Assembly: GCA_963713505.1 (NCBI GenBank)
Contig: CAVQMC010000001.1
Location: 186,001 to 250,000, forward strand
Source: CAVQMC01 sp963713505
GTDB lineage: Bacteria > Bacteroidota > Ignavibacteria > Ignavibacteriales > Ignavibacteriaceae
DNA: 64,000 nucleotides
Reading direction: 5' to 3'
Part shown: one piece after another, positions 56,656-64,000 of the stretch
How positions within the stretch are numbered: position 1 is the first letter of the stretch
Layout of the letters: every line of letters begins with the position of its first letter
The notes under the pieces: model-generated
Databases searched by the model: none
The model's input: only the letters and a program-made list of their open reading frames with translations
What the model was told of the DNA's origin: nothing
Made by a program: the position numbers and the translations under genes

Positions 56656-57270
56656 ATGAAATATTTAAGAAAACTCTACGACTGGGTTCTCCATTGGGCC
56701 GAAACACCTTACGGCGGAGTAGCTTTATTTTTAATAGCTTTCGCCGAATCTTCTTTCTTTCCGATTCCGCCGGATGCATTACTAATTGCAATGGTTTTAG
56801 GAGCGAGGAAAAAAGCATTTGGTTATGCAGGTCTTTGTACTATTGCTTCTTTCACAGGAGGTTTATTAGGTTATTCAATAGGACATTTTTTGTGGTGGAC
56901 CCCGGCAGGAGAATTTTCTTCAGTTGCAGTTTTTTTCTTTAATCATGTTTCTGGATTTACTCACGAAATCTTTTACAAAATTCAAAGTCTTTATAATCAG
57001 TATGATTTTTGGATTATATTTACTGCAGGCTTTACTCCTTTACCTTACAAAGTTTTTACAATTTCAGCCGGAGCTTTTAATTTAAATTTAATAATGTTTG
57101 TTGTTGCTTCGGTAATCAGCCGGGGTGCTAGATTTTTTCTTGTTGCATGGCTGATCTGGAAATTCGGTCCGAAGATTACTGTATTTATTGATAAATATTT
57201 TAACTGGCTTGCAATAACTTTTACGGTTTTGCTGATAGGCGGATTTGTATTTATTAAATATATATTTTGA
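56656..57270 (+). CDS. VTT-domain (SNARE-associated/DedA-like, YqaA-type) membrane protein
   Basis: About 204 aa from ATG 56656, preceded by AAAGG; a TTG at 56629 would add nine residues. Seen: 'YGGVALFLIAFAESSFFPIP', a glycine-rich re-entrant segment 'TGGLLGYSIGHFLWW', and 'TPLPYKVFTISAGAFNLNL', the YqaA/VTT pattern. VTT proteins are linked to lipid flipping and membrane homeostasis. The gene ends 3 bases before the convergent K+ channel gene stop. Confidence 0.85.
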   Translation: MKYLRKLYDWVLHWAETPYGGVALFLIAFAESSFFPIPPDALLIAMVLGARKKAFGYAGLCTIASFTGGLLGYSIGHFLWWTPAGEFSSVAVFFFNHVSGFTHEIFYKIQSLYNQYDFWIIFTAGFTPLPYKVFTISAGAFNLNLIMFVVASVISRGARFFLVAWLIWKFGPKITVFIDKYFNWLAITFTVLLIGGFVFIKYIF

Positions 57271-57273
57271 TCT

Positions 57274-58536
57274 TTAAATTTTTGATTGTCTCTGTTCCGC
57301 TTTTCCTTTTATTTTTTCTCCGATGTCCGGATATTTTTTTGTTATTGAATTAAAAATCTCTTTATCCAATATATATAAATCACTGTAGCTTAGAGATTTT
57401 ATAGAAGCAGTTCTCGGTTTATTTGTGAATAGCGCAATCTCACCGAAAAAATCACCATCGCTTATTGTGTTTAATGCTTCTTTGTTATCCGATAAAATAA
57501 CTTCAAGTTTTCCACGAATTACAAAATACATTTGATTTCCGATATCGCCCTCTCTGAAAATATATTCACCCGGAGTAAAAACTTCGGGTCTTAAATGAAA
57601 TGAAACTTCTTTCAAGAAATCATCGCTTAATCCTTTAAATAAAGGTATTTCATCCAGAATTTCTCTTTTCAAAATTAAAGAAACTTCATTTTTTAAATTA
57701 GAAGGCAAAGTAGAAAGAAAAGATGTTTCGTTATAGCCTAATCTTTTTTTCCATATATATGCATAATATTCTTTAATTCTGGTCTGAAGATCACCCGGCA
57801 GAGATCTGAATTTAAGAAATCCTTTTAATCCTTCCAGGTTATTTAAATAATGAGTTTTCGCAGGATCTTTTTTAGAAAGTATATTTGCAATATTACCGAT
57901 TATATAACCATAAATTCCAACCCCCAAAAACATAATTATCATTGCATAAATTAATTGTGCATTATTTGCCGGGACAGTTTCTCCGTAACCGACAGTAGTT
58001 AAAGTTTCCAAACACCAATACAGGGATTTTAAATATTTAGTTAGGTTATTATCACTTCCGGCCGGCGGTCTAATTATTAACCATCCGCAGGCAAGCCAAT
58101 GTGTTATAAGCAAAATCCAAAAAACAAAAAATATTAGTTTTAAATAATCACCGGTCTTTAAAAACTTCTCTCTGATAACATGCATGTACTGAGCAACTCT
58201 TGCGAGCTTTAATAACTTACAGAGCTGCCAAATGCTTGCCCCGAAAATTATATAAAACGGTACAGCAGAAATAAGATCTATAAAAGTCCAATAAACTTTT
58301 GTTTTATTTGAACGAACAATTTTCTGTTCAAAAGTATAAGCCTGATTGCTGTCTATTAAATTATAAATCAAATCCATAATAAAGATAATGGTAATAATCC
58401 AATCGCAGGATTTTAAAAAGTCTGAACGGCTTAAATCAATAACTAATGTTAATGGGATATATATTGCGGAAAATATTGTTGATAATATTACAAGAAGATG
58501 CCAGAAATTTAAAACTGCGTTATTTTTCGACTGCAT
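57274..58536 (-). CDS. Cyclic-nucleotide-gated six-helix potassium channel
   Basis: 420 aa, inner membrane. Six membrane helices with a sparse voltage-sensor-like S4 ('LCKLLKLARVAQYMHVIREK'), a pore with the K+ filter 'TVGYG' (181-185), then a C-linker (about 220-295) and a cyclic-nucleotide-binding domain (about 296-410). The CNBD phosphate-binding cassette is complete: 'GDFFGEIALFTNKPRTASI' with Glu366 and Arg375. This is the layout of MloK1- and SthK-type channels, so ligand gating by cAMP or cGMP is likely. Stand-alone gene, convergent with the VTT gene. Confidence 0.9.
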   Translation of the reverse strand: MQSKNNAVLNFWHLLVILSTIFSAIYIPLTLVIDLSRSDFLKSCDWIITIIFIMDLIYNLIDSNQAYTFEQKIVRSNKTKVYWTFIDLISAVPFYIIFGASIWQLCKLLKLARVAQYMHVIREKFLKTGDYLKLIFFVFWILLITHWLACGWLIIRPPAGSDNNLTKYLKSLYWCLETLTTVGYGETVPANNAQLIYAMIIMFLGVGIYGYIIGNIANILSKKDPAKTHYLNNLEGLKGFLKFRSLPGDLQTRIKEYYAYIWKKRLGYNETSFLSTLPSNLKNEVSLILKREILDEIPLFKGLSDDFLKEVSFHLRPEVFTPGEYIFREGDIGNQMYFVIRGKLEVILSDNKEALNTISDGDFFGEIALFTNKPRTASIKSLSYSDLYILDKEIFNSITKKYPDIGEKIKGKAEQRQSKI

Positions 58537-58706
58537 GTTACCAGTTTAATATTTTAGAAATAAATTAGAGCTTATACCGGAATATTAACGAAATGAACAT
58601 ATTTAAAATAATTATTCACAGGACAATTGAAAAGAAAAAAATATTTTTTACTTTTAAGTGTAGAATTTGGTTATTCAGCAAAATTACTAACTAAAGAGAT
58701 ACGATT

Positions 58707-59192
58707 ATGAAAACAATTATTTTATCGGCATTAGTATTTTTAATGTTTGTTTCATTTCAATCTTTTGCACAGCAAAAAACAGAGTTTAAGCAAGTATTAA
58801 AATTCGATCCTTCAAGAGATGCAGCAAAAGATATTTCCGAAGCTGTTCACTATGCAAAAAAAGTTCACAAAAATGTTTTAATTGATGTGGGCGGGAACTG
58901 GTGTATATGGTGTCATAGAATTGATGATTTTATCAACAGCCATAAACAAATAAAAAATTTACTTGAAAAGAATTATGTTGAAGTAAAAGTAAATTACAGC
59001 AAAGAAAATAAAAACGAAAAAGTTTTATCTAATTATCCAAAGATAAAAGGATATCCGCATATTTTTGTTTTAGATTCGAATGGAAAACTTCTACATTCAC
59101 AAGATACCGGACTTCTTGAAAAAGATAAAAGCTACAGTCCTGAAAAGTTTACAAAATTTTTAAAGAAATGGTCACCGGATAAAAAATCATAA
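58707..59192 (+). CDS. Secreted thioredoxin-like (thioredoxin_7) protein
   Basis: 161 aa: signal peptide (MKTIILSALVFLMFVSFQSFAQ), then a thioredoxin fold with the redox pair in 'GGNWCIWCHRIDDF' (C-x2-C), 'VEVKVNYSKENKNEKVL' and 'IKGYPHIFVLDSNGKLL' with the cis-Pro region. Two Trp next to the Cys pair are typical of thioredoxin_7. Periplasmic, perhaps for cytochrome or cysteine maturation in an envelope that carries c-type haem proteins (inference). A 7-bp GC-rich hairpin about 86 bases downstream may end transcription. Confidence 0.85.
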   Translation: MKTIILSALVFLMFVSFQSFAQQKTEFKQVLKFDPSRDAAKDISEAVHYAKKVHKNVLIDVGGNWCIWCHRIDDFINSHKQIKNLLEKNYVEVKVNYSKENKNEKVLSNYPKIKGYPHIFVLDSNGKLLHSQDTGLLEKDKSYSPEKFTKFLKKWSPDKKS

Positions 59193-59277
59193 GGTACTTT
59201 TTAATTCTGTCAGCCTAATATTTTAATGATTAAAATTAAAAGGACTGCTTTGGCATCATTAAATGCATTACTTTATT

Positions 59278-59316
59278 AACCGCAAAGATCGCTAAGAACC
59301 CAAAGGCTCTGCGGTT
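59278..59316. repeat. Hairpin with aaccgca arms, possible terminator or dispersed repeat
   Basis: Arms aaccgca (59278-59284) and tgcggtt (59310-59316) flank 25 bases containing 'aaagatcgctaagaaccc', followed by tattttt. The inner string resembles a 'cgcaaagatcgctaag' family of genomic repeats I know from other bacteria. It lies in the 198-base gap 59193-59390, where the imperfect palindrome around tgcaaacttgca (about 59335) is the only other structure. Confidence 0.35.
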
Positions 59317-59390
59317 TATTTTTCCATGCAGTCATGCAAACTTGCATTCATGCAATTTTACTTTTTTAATTTTGAATTTTTACTTTATAA

Positions 59391-59604
59391 TTAACCCCTT
59401 CTTTTTGCCCCTGCTGGTCCTTTCAAAATTCTTGCCGGCAGCTTAATTATTGCAATAAGTAATTCGAAAACAGAGTTTACTGTAATTCCGATTAGCCTAA
59501 ACGGCAGTAAGAATAAGCCAGATAATCGGATAAAGTATTAATGCAATTATTGCCAAGGGCCAGCAAAGTATTAAAAGTATAATCCAAAGCAGAAAAGTTG
59601 TCAT
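59391..59604 (-). CDS. Small two-helix membrane protein downstream of Kir (one frame break)
   Basis: 70 aa after removing one surplus base at 59508. It begins 'MTTFLLWIILLILCWPLAII', continues 'YPIIWLILLPFRLIGITV' and ends 'PARILKGPAGAKRRG'. Without the repair the frame stops after 38 residues. It starts 2 bases after the Kir stop (59607), so the two are coupled. The family is a small hydrophobic protein known from other Bacteroidota and Chlorobi genomes by pattern; function unknown, an accessory subunit of the channel is possible. Confidence 0.65.
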
Positions 59605-59606
59605 AA

Positions 59607-60552
59607 TTATTTTTCTTTCTCAATAACAGGTAAATCTGTTTTTTCAAAATCATCAAGCTTTTCCAGTTCGAGTATAACCTCGCCATTTTCATCTGTACGA
59701 AAAGCTCTTTTATATTTAGCACCCCAAATAATTTCATCATATCTGTAAGAATATCTTGAATGAACATGCTGACTAAAAGTATCGTCAAATCCTCTTATTA
59801 AAATAATAAATTCTGCTTCAAGATTTTTTAAGTCTTCCGCTGTTTTCCCATACAGAGGACTATTCTTTATCTATTGGATGAACAACGGTCCAGCTTAACG
59901 GTAAAAAATAAACTGAAGGCATTTCCAAACTTAGATCATAATACTTTCTTGTAAATTGATCTTTATTTTTATCTATGAAAACAGCCATTATTCTAGCTTC
60001 CAATTCCATTAAAATGTTATGTCTTTGATTTGCAATTCTGAACTGCAGACTTGATTTTCCTTTATGAGGAGAAATTATAGCATTCTTACTAAAAATAATT
60101 TTAGCAGAAGGTTTAGAAAATCGTCCGTAAAGCAAACCGGTAGCAAGCGCAAATCCAAGTAAACCGGTCATTGCTTCAAAAGCTGCAAATATATTAGCTA
60201 AAATTCCTTCAGGTAAAATACCGCCGTAGCCGACGGTTGTGAAAGTCTGTACACTAAAAAAGAAAGCATTTAAAAATGATTGGAAACCACTTCCCGATCC
60301 GGCTCTTTGCAGATGATTTATCCCGATGAATAAATAAAATAAAGCGAACAAGCTATTAATCACAATAAATGTAAAAAATACAAGCAGCAAAAACTTGGGC
60401 CAGGAAAGATTAATTAAGAATTGATAGAGATCTCTTCCATTAATTCCCCCGTCTACTCTAACAACATTAAAGGAACCATCTTTATTAATTACTCTTTTTG
60501 TTTCATGGAAAAACTTTTCACCAAAACCCGGATCATTAGCTTGTCGAATCAT
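59607..60552 (-). CDS. Inward-rectifier (KirBac-type) potassium channel (one frame break)
   Basis: About 314 aa after repair. N-terminal cytoplasmic slide helix region, two membrane helices, pore filter 'TTVGYGGILP', then the immunoglobulin-like cytoplasmic Kir domain ('SSLQFRIANQRHNILMELEA', 'LEMPSVYFLPLSWTVVHPID', 'RFTDENGEVILELEKL'-type end). A surplus G at 59862-59866 splits the frame; repaired it reads 'DKNSPLYGKTAEDLKNLEAE'. The conserved 'NSPLYGKT' and 'EFIILIRGFDDTFSQHVHSR' that follow make the repair certain. Second K+ channel within 2 kb of the cyclic-nucleotide-gated one. Confidence 0.88.
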
Positions 60553-60688
60553 TTTGACTTTCTCTTAATATTTAAATTGAAATCTGAAGTAAAGGAAATC
60601 TTTGGAAGGTTAATTTATAAAAAATATTTGTAATAGTTAAAGAATAATAAGGGAACCACATAGTTCTGCAGTTCCCTAATAAATCGGA

Positions 60689-61870
60689 TTAAAATGCGGT
60701 AATAATTCCGGCTCCGATTCTTCCGAATTCAGCAGTAAAATTATATGTGTATTCTCCTACCAATCTAATATTTCTTCTAAGCATATAACCCAAATGAAAT
60801 GTACCAGCTTTAAGATCTAATGAATTTTCGTCAGAATCGACCCAGTTGAATAAACCAACTGCATACCACATACTGTTATCACCTTCAGGCCGGTATATTA
60901 ATTCTCCGAAAGCACCTTGGGTTTTATATTCTATCGGGTTAGTTACCGAGAAGTATGGATTTTTATCTTTTCTAATGACATATTGTGCATTTAATTGCAG
61001 CGGTTCAAAATTAATTGTAAAATCCGGTCCGGCCATCCAGAGTTCATTTGTTGCAAAATCACCTCCGCCGGGAGCTTCCTTTTTTTCTTTGCCCCAGTAG
61101 CCGAATCCGCCAACTCTAAAATCTTCTCCAATGTCCTGGGAAATTCTTCCAAATAAATTTTTATAATTATCGTTATCAAAATTTTTAAATGAATTTGCAG
61201 CAGTAAGTCCGTTTCCATTAAGCACCTCTAAAGTTAAATCTGTACCGGACGGAAATCCGTAAGTGAACATTATTCCCCTGTCGTAAGTTAAATTTATATT
61301 TGAATTTCCTACAGTTGTCGTATAAATAACATAATCTTCGAATGGTAATCTTAACTCTCGTTTAAATAATGGATCGGAAACTTGAAATTGTCCAATATAA
61401 AAATCCAGTTCACTTCCGAATAAATTATTAAACATTACAAAAGCATCTTCCAATCCTGCAACTTCACCTCTTTCTGAAAAGAAAAAATAAAAATAGTAGC
61501 TGATATTATTTGTAATTGAACCGCCGGACAGAAGCTTAATTAAATACGGAGCAGAAAAATCTGATTTTTCAGATTTATTATTATTATAAGTAACGTAACC
61601 TTCCAGCCTTAAAGCCAAGGGTATATCTCTTAATAGCGAAAGATCCTTATCTCCTGTTTCTACATAGTATCTGGGTGCATCCTGATCCGCAAGTACAAAT
61701 CCATTTGCTGCAAATTCATCTCCGTATGGTTTTAGTTTTGGAAAGGGTGAATGACAAGTTTTGCAGGTCATTCTGTATTTTCTTGCAAATGCGGGAATTG
61801 CAAATAATGATTCGGCAAAATATGAAACACAAAGAAAAATAATTAATACGATTAGAATATTTTTTTTCAT
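60689..61870 (-). CDS. Haem-plugged outer-membrane porin-like protein (CKTCH + beta-barrel)
   Basis: 393 aa: signal peptide (MKKNILIVLIIFLCVSYFAE...SLFA), then one c-type haem site 'CKTCH' (36-40) in 'ARKYRMTCKTCHSPFPKLKP', followed by a beta-barrel of about 16 strands with periodic aromatic residues ('YYFYFFFSERGEVAGLEDAF', 'IRLVGEYTYNFTAEFGRIG') ending in Phe. A haem inside an outer-membrane barrel resembles the porin half of electron-conduit complexes. It lies 81 bases downstream of a multihaem cytochrome on the same strand, so the pair may be one electron-transfer unit (inference). Confidence 0.83.
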   Translation of the reverse strand: MKKNILIVLIIFLCVSYFAESLFAIPAFARKYRMTCKTCHSPFPKLKPYGDEFAANGFVLADQDAPRYYVETGDKDLSLLRDIPLALRLEGYVTYNNNKSEKSDFSAPYLIKLLSGGSITNNISYYFYFFFSERGEVAGLEDAFVMFNNLFGSELDFYIGQFQVSDPLFKRELRLPFEDYVIYTTTVGNSNINLTYDRGIMFTYGFPSGTDLTLEVLNGNGLTAANSFKNFDNDNYKNLFGRISQDIGEDFRVGGFGYWGKEKKEAPGGGDFATNELWMAGPDFTINFEPLQLNAQYVIRKDKNPYFSVTNPIEYKTQGAFGELIYRPEGDNSMWYAVGLFNWVDSDENSLDLKAGTFHLGYMLRRNIRLVGEYTYNFTAEFGRIGAGIITAF

Positions 61871-61951
61871 ATCGGTTCCTCTTTATTTTATAGGATTAAT
61901 AAAGCTGTTCGGAAAATATTTTTTCCGCAGCACCGGACAGCATTATTAAAA

Positions 61952-63309
61952 TTAATCCAGAATATTTACTGTAGTTGAATGATCGTTAACCTTGATTATT
62001 TCAGCTTCTTCCGGAACACCTAAAAAATCAGCGACCGGTTTTATTAATTTTTGATAATTCAAAACCGCAGTGACTTTCATCGGTCCGGGAGATGCATCTA
62101 AAGGAATACTGAATGTGCATGTTTCAAGTTTTGTTTCTCTAGGTCCGAGTCTGTAATCAACTCCCAATGATTTTGTATTCCATTGCTGAATAGTCATTCT
62201 GCCCTGCGGATCAAAATAAGCCATTCTGAATATTCTATCGCCGATTGGAATTCCATCTCTTTGCACTCCTTTAAAATTCGGGTCATCTAAAGCAATTCCC
62301 ATATCCTGATAAGCTAATTCATCACTACCGATTGTATATTCTTCTCCGTCAAAACCTTTTTTATCAACAGGTAAGTGATAAATATTTCCTTTTGAATCAA
62401 CTGCTTCTACATGCATCCAGACAATCCTATCTTCAACCGAACCTGTGGGAAATTTGTGTCCGGTTTTTTGATTAAACAGTGCAATAGTAAATTTTATTTT
62501 ATCTCCAGGTTCAACTTCATTTATATCCGGATGAATTCTTAATTCAATAGTTCCCCTTACTTTACCGGGATCATGAGCGCCATGGAAAAGATGCTGTCTA
62601 ACATCAGGATATTCATTTCCCATTGATGCTGATTTACCCGGGGCGTATGTCATATGGCAATCATGACATTTAACACCTTGTTTTGAATAAGGTCCTTCTT
62701 TCCATTCCAAATGAGTTGATTTAACCCAAATCCCATAAGGATCTTTTTCGTTGTGGCAGGTTCCGCAAAATTCGGCAGTCCCAAGGAAATTCGGATTTGT
62801 TCATATCATGTTCCGGAGAATTTTTCCCAACCCTCGGACCGTTCTTAATTCTTCCCGGCTCAGAGATATAATTAAAATTAAAAGGAACTTCCCCTTCAAA
62901 CCCGGTAATTGTATGGCATACATCGCAGTTTACCGCTTCATTTGCTTTGGACATTTCTGCCGGTCTGGGCGGAGGAACATCACCGGCCATAAATGCAATT
63001 GGAGTATGGCATCCGTTGCATCCTGCTTTTACTCCGGCAACAATAGGATCTTTTTCGGCATGCGGAACTGCAAGTTTAAAATATTCAACTTCATCCCAGT
63101 GATGCGTGTAAGCTTGAGACATCATTGCCTGCTTCCATTGCTGATAAAAATCTGTGTGGCAGGAGGTTCCGCAGAATTTGGCTACCTGAAAATCATCATA
63201 ATTGCTTAGTCCCAAGTGCTTCATCACTTACTTTATGTTGAGCAATGGACAAAGATGAAACTATTAGGATAGCAGCTATAATAAATATTGTCCTTACAAG
63301 CATAAACAT
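61952..63309 (-). CDS. Periplasmic pentahaem c-type cytochrome (two frame breaks)
   Basis: About 451 aa after repair, starting at ATG 63309 with signal peptide MFMLVRTIFIIAAILIVSSL and preceded by AGGGGTGA. Haem sites in order: 'CGTSCH' (a CX3CH type), 'CNGCH', 'CDVCH', 'CGTCH' and 'CHDCH'. Between them are His and Met segments that can serve as sixth ligands. The C-terminal 200 residues are a beta-sandwich ('RIHPDINEVEPGDKIKFTIA', 'FNQKTGHKFPTGSVEDR'). Frame breaks: 63210 (surplus A, coding strand) and about 62785 (surplus C); the repaired joins read 'ALGLSNYDDF' and 'EFLGTAEFCGTCHNEKDPYG'. Paired with the haem-porin gene downstream. Confidence 0.85.
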
Positions 63310-63533
63310 AAGTCACCCCTTTTCTTTTTTAGTTGAAAAATATCGTCTATGGATTAAATAAATTTTTGAGATTGCAAAAGAATTGTTCAATAGCAAATTT
63401 TGGAGGAGGAGATAAATCGGAGCAGACAAATAATGCGGAAAATATTTTAAAACGATTAAAGAGGAACTTTGAAAACAACAATATTCAAACTCCCCTGATG
63501 TTTAATACTTAAAAAAAATAATTTATTCAGAAC

Positions 63534-63564
63534 AAAAAAACAGCGGTACAAAACTGTACCGCTG
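63534..63564 (-). terminator. Rho-independent terminator after the 63587 gene
   Basis: 10-bp stem cagcggtaca / tgtaccgctg (63541-63550, 63555-63564) with a 4-base loop; on the minus strand it is followed by a run of T (63534-63540). Ends the secreted-protein gene. Confidence 0.88.
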
Positions 63565-63586
63565 AATAAGGCAGATTTAACCTATT

Positions 63587-64000
63587 TTATCTGCCGCCCC
63601 TTTTCTTACCATTCGGACCTGTCCCGTCACAATTTCCAGAGCCAGAGCCAGAACCGTATCCTGTTCCATCTTGTGGTCCTATTTGCCCATTACCTGTTCC
63701 GTCACCCGGACCCCAGGTATGTCCAAATTTATTCTTAAGCTGATTAGCTGTACCTTGATTAGAACCGCTGAACTTGTATTGATTTTTATACATAAACTTG
63801 TTTGAATTCAACAATTTGTTCTGGTTTTTATGCATAAATTTTTGTCCGGTTCCATCTTGCGGTTTTACATAATCAGGATCTTGACCGTTTGGAATACCAT
63901 CGCCGTCGGAATCAATTGCATTGTCATTAATTCCGTCGCCGTTTAAATCGATGAATCCTTTATTGGATTTTTGACCTTTTCCCTGCTGTGCTAACAAATC
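63587..64000 (-). CDS. C-terminal part of a secreted protein with a calcium-type Asp/Asn motif (cut by window edge)
   Basis: At least 136 aa; the frame is open to base 64000, so the N-terminus is beyond the window. A 'LAQQGKGQ' stretch next to the edge looks like the end of a signal peptide. Then 'DLNGDGINDNAIDSDGDGIP' (thrombospondin type 3/EF-loop-like DxDxDG motif), 'NGQDPDYVKPQDGTGQ', a Lys/Asn-rich repeat ('FMHKNQNK', 'FMYKNQYK') and a Gly/Thr-rich end 'GYGSGSGSGNCDGTGPNGKK'. Low-complexity, extracellular style; function unknown. Confidence 0.7.
   Translation of the reverse strand, partial: DLLAQQGKGQKSNKGFIDLNGDGINDNAIDSDGDGIPNGQDPDYVKPQDGTGQKFMHKNQNKLLNSNKFMYKNQYKFSGSNQGTANQLKNKFGHTWGPGDGTGNGQIGPQDGTGYGSGSGSGNCDGTGPNGKKRGGR

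Noticed and set aside
59492..59788. A 98-residue minus-strand frame overlapping the Kir end
   Set aside because: It is an alternate frame of the Kir C-terminal domain and the 70-residue protein; the repaired frames explain the region better.
8498..63309. Programmed ribosomal frameshifting as the reason for the many broken frames
   Set aside because: The breaks share no slippery site, stem-loop or stop-codon context; several lie far from any stop and at different base types, and they hit unrelated genes including an aminoacyl-tRNA synthetase.
1..64000. tRNA, rRNA, riboswitch or other structured RNA genes
   Set aside because: I saw no T-loop consensus with matching acceptor stem and no known leader structure; a covariance search would be needed to exclude small RNAs.

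Overview
The window is a low-G+C (about one third by eye), densely packed chromosomal segment with no rRNA, tRNA, prophage, CRISPR or complete insertion sequence that I can see. It most likely comes from an Ignavibacteria-like member of the Bacteroidota/Chlorobi group. The evidence is the type IX secretion (T9SS) C-terminal tails with an NYPNPFNPSTTI motif, a PorV/PorQ-family protein, a bacillithiol-type BshA, a haem-bearing outer-membrane barrel with a multihaem cytochrome, and several Bacteroidota-style lipoproteins. The assignment is by recognition; no database search was run.

Layout. 1-2.9 kb: end of bshA, an unknown protein and an RsmB/F-type rRNA methyltransferase. 2.9-6 kb (minus): an AsnC/Lrp regulator with glnA, then a GT2 glycosyltransferase and a 44-residue basic protein. 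6-7.9 kb: a secreted GH13 amylase. 7.9-12.7 kb: a carbamoyltransferase-SxtJ-small membrane protein operon like sxtI-sxtJ-sxtK, divergent from a membrane SGNH/TPR protein, with a 158-bp MITE-like element between them. 13.3-24 kb (minus): an outer-membrane and secretion operon (parvulin chaperone, TonB receptor, large T9SS cargo, PorV-like protein, T9SS cargo with three starch-binding-like domains). 24.4-32 kb: small metabolic and stress genes, a cytoplasmic GH13 amylase, and an ECF sigma/anti-sigma pair. 32.3-40 kb: a CNBD-GAF-kinase lacking its phospho-acceptor histidine, miaA, a GT2, an FAD oxidase, a YgjP-type peptidase and cysS. 40.1-49.8 kb (minus): a long operon yggS-divIVA-punA-unknown-ileS-dksA-lspA-lspA-rluD-methyltransferase. 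50-56 kb: pta, a class D beta-lactamase, membrane proteins, TerB-like, malQ. 56-64 kb: a VTT protein, a cyclic-nucleotide-gated K+ channel, a thioredoxin-like protein, a Kir channel with a small membrane protein, a haem-porin, a pentahaem cytochrome, and the end of a secreted Ca-binding-type protein.

Sequence quality shapes the whole reading. At least twenty single-base frame breaks interrupt otherwise well conserved genes, including cysS, which is normally essential. Where the reading frame can be followed, nearly all are one-base insertions. I read them as assembly indels and give each gene its full repaired span, naming the break. Only one locus (12.7-13.2 kb) looks truly decayed.

Functional themes: alpha-glucan use (secreted and cytoplasmic GH13, MalQ, T9SS starch-binding-like protein), an envelope shaped by T9SS and lipoproteins (two LspA paralogues), K+ and cyclic-nucleotide signalling, and c-type cytochromes suggesting respiratory or outer-membrane electron transfer. 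The least understood parts are the sxtIJK-like module, the kinase-like protein without a phospho-acceptor, the DksA with a histone-like tail, and the haem-porin/pentahaem pair.
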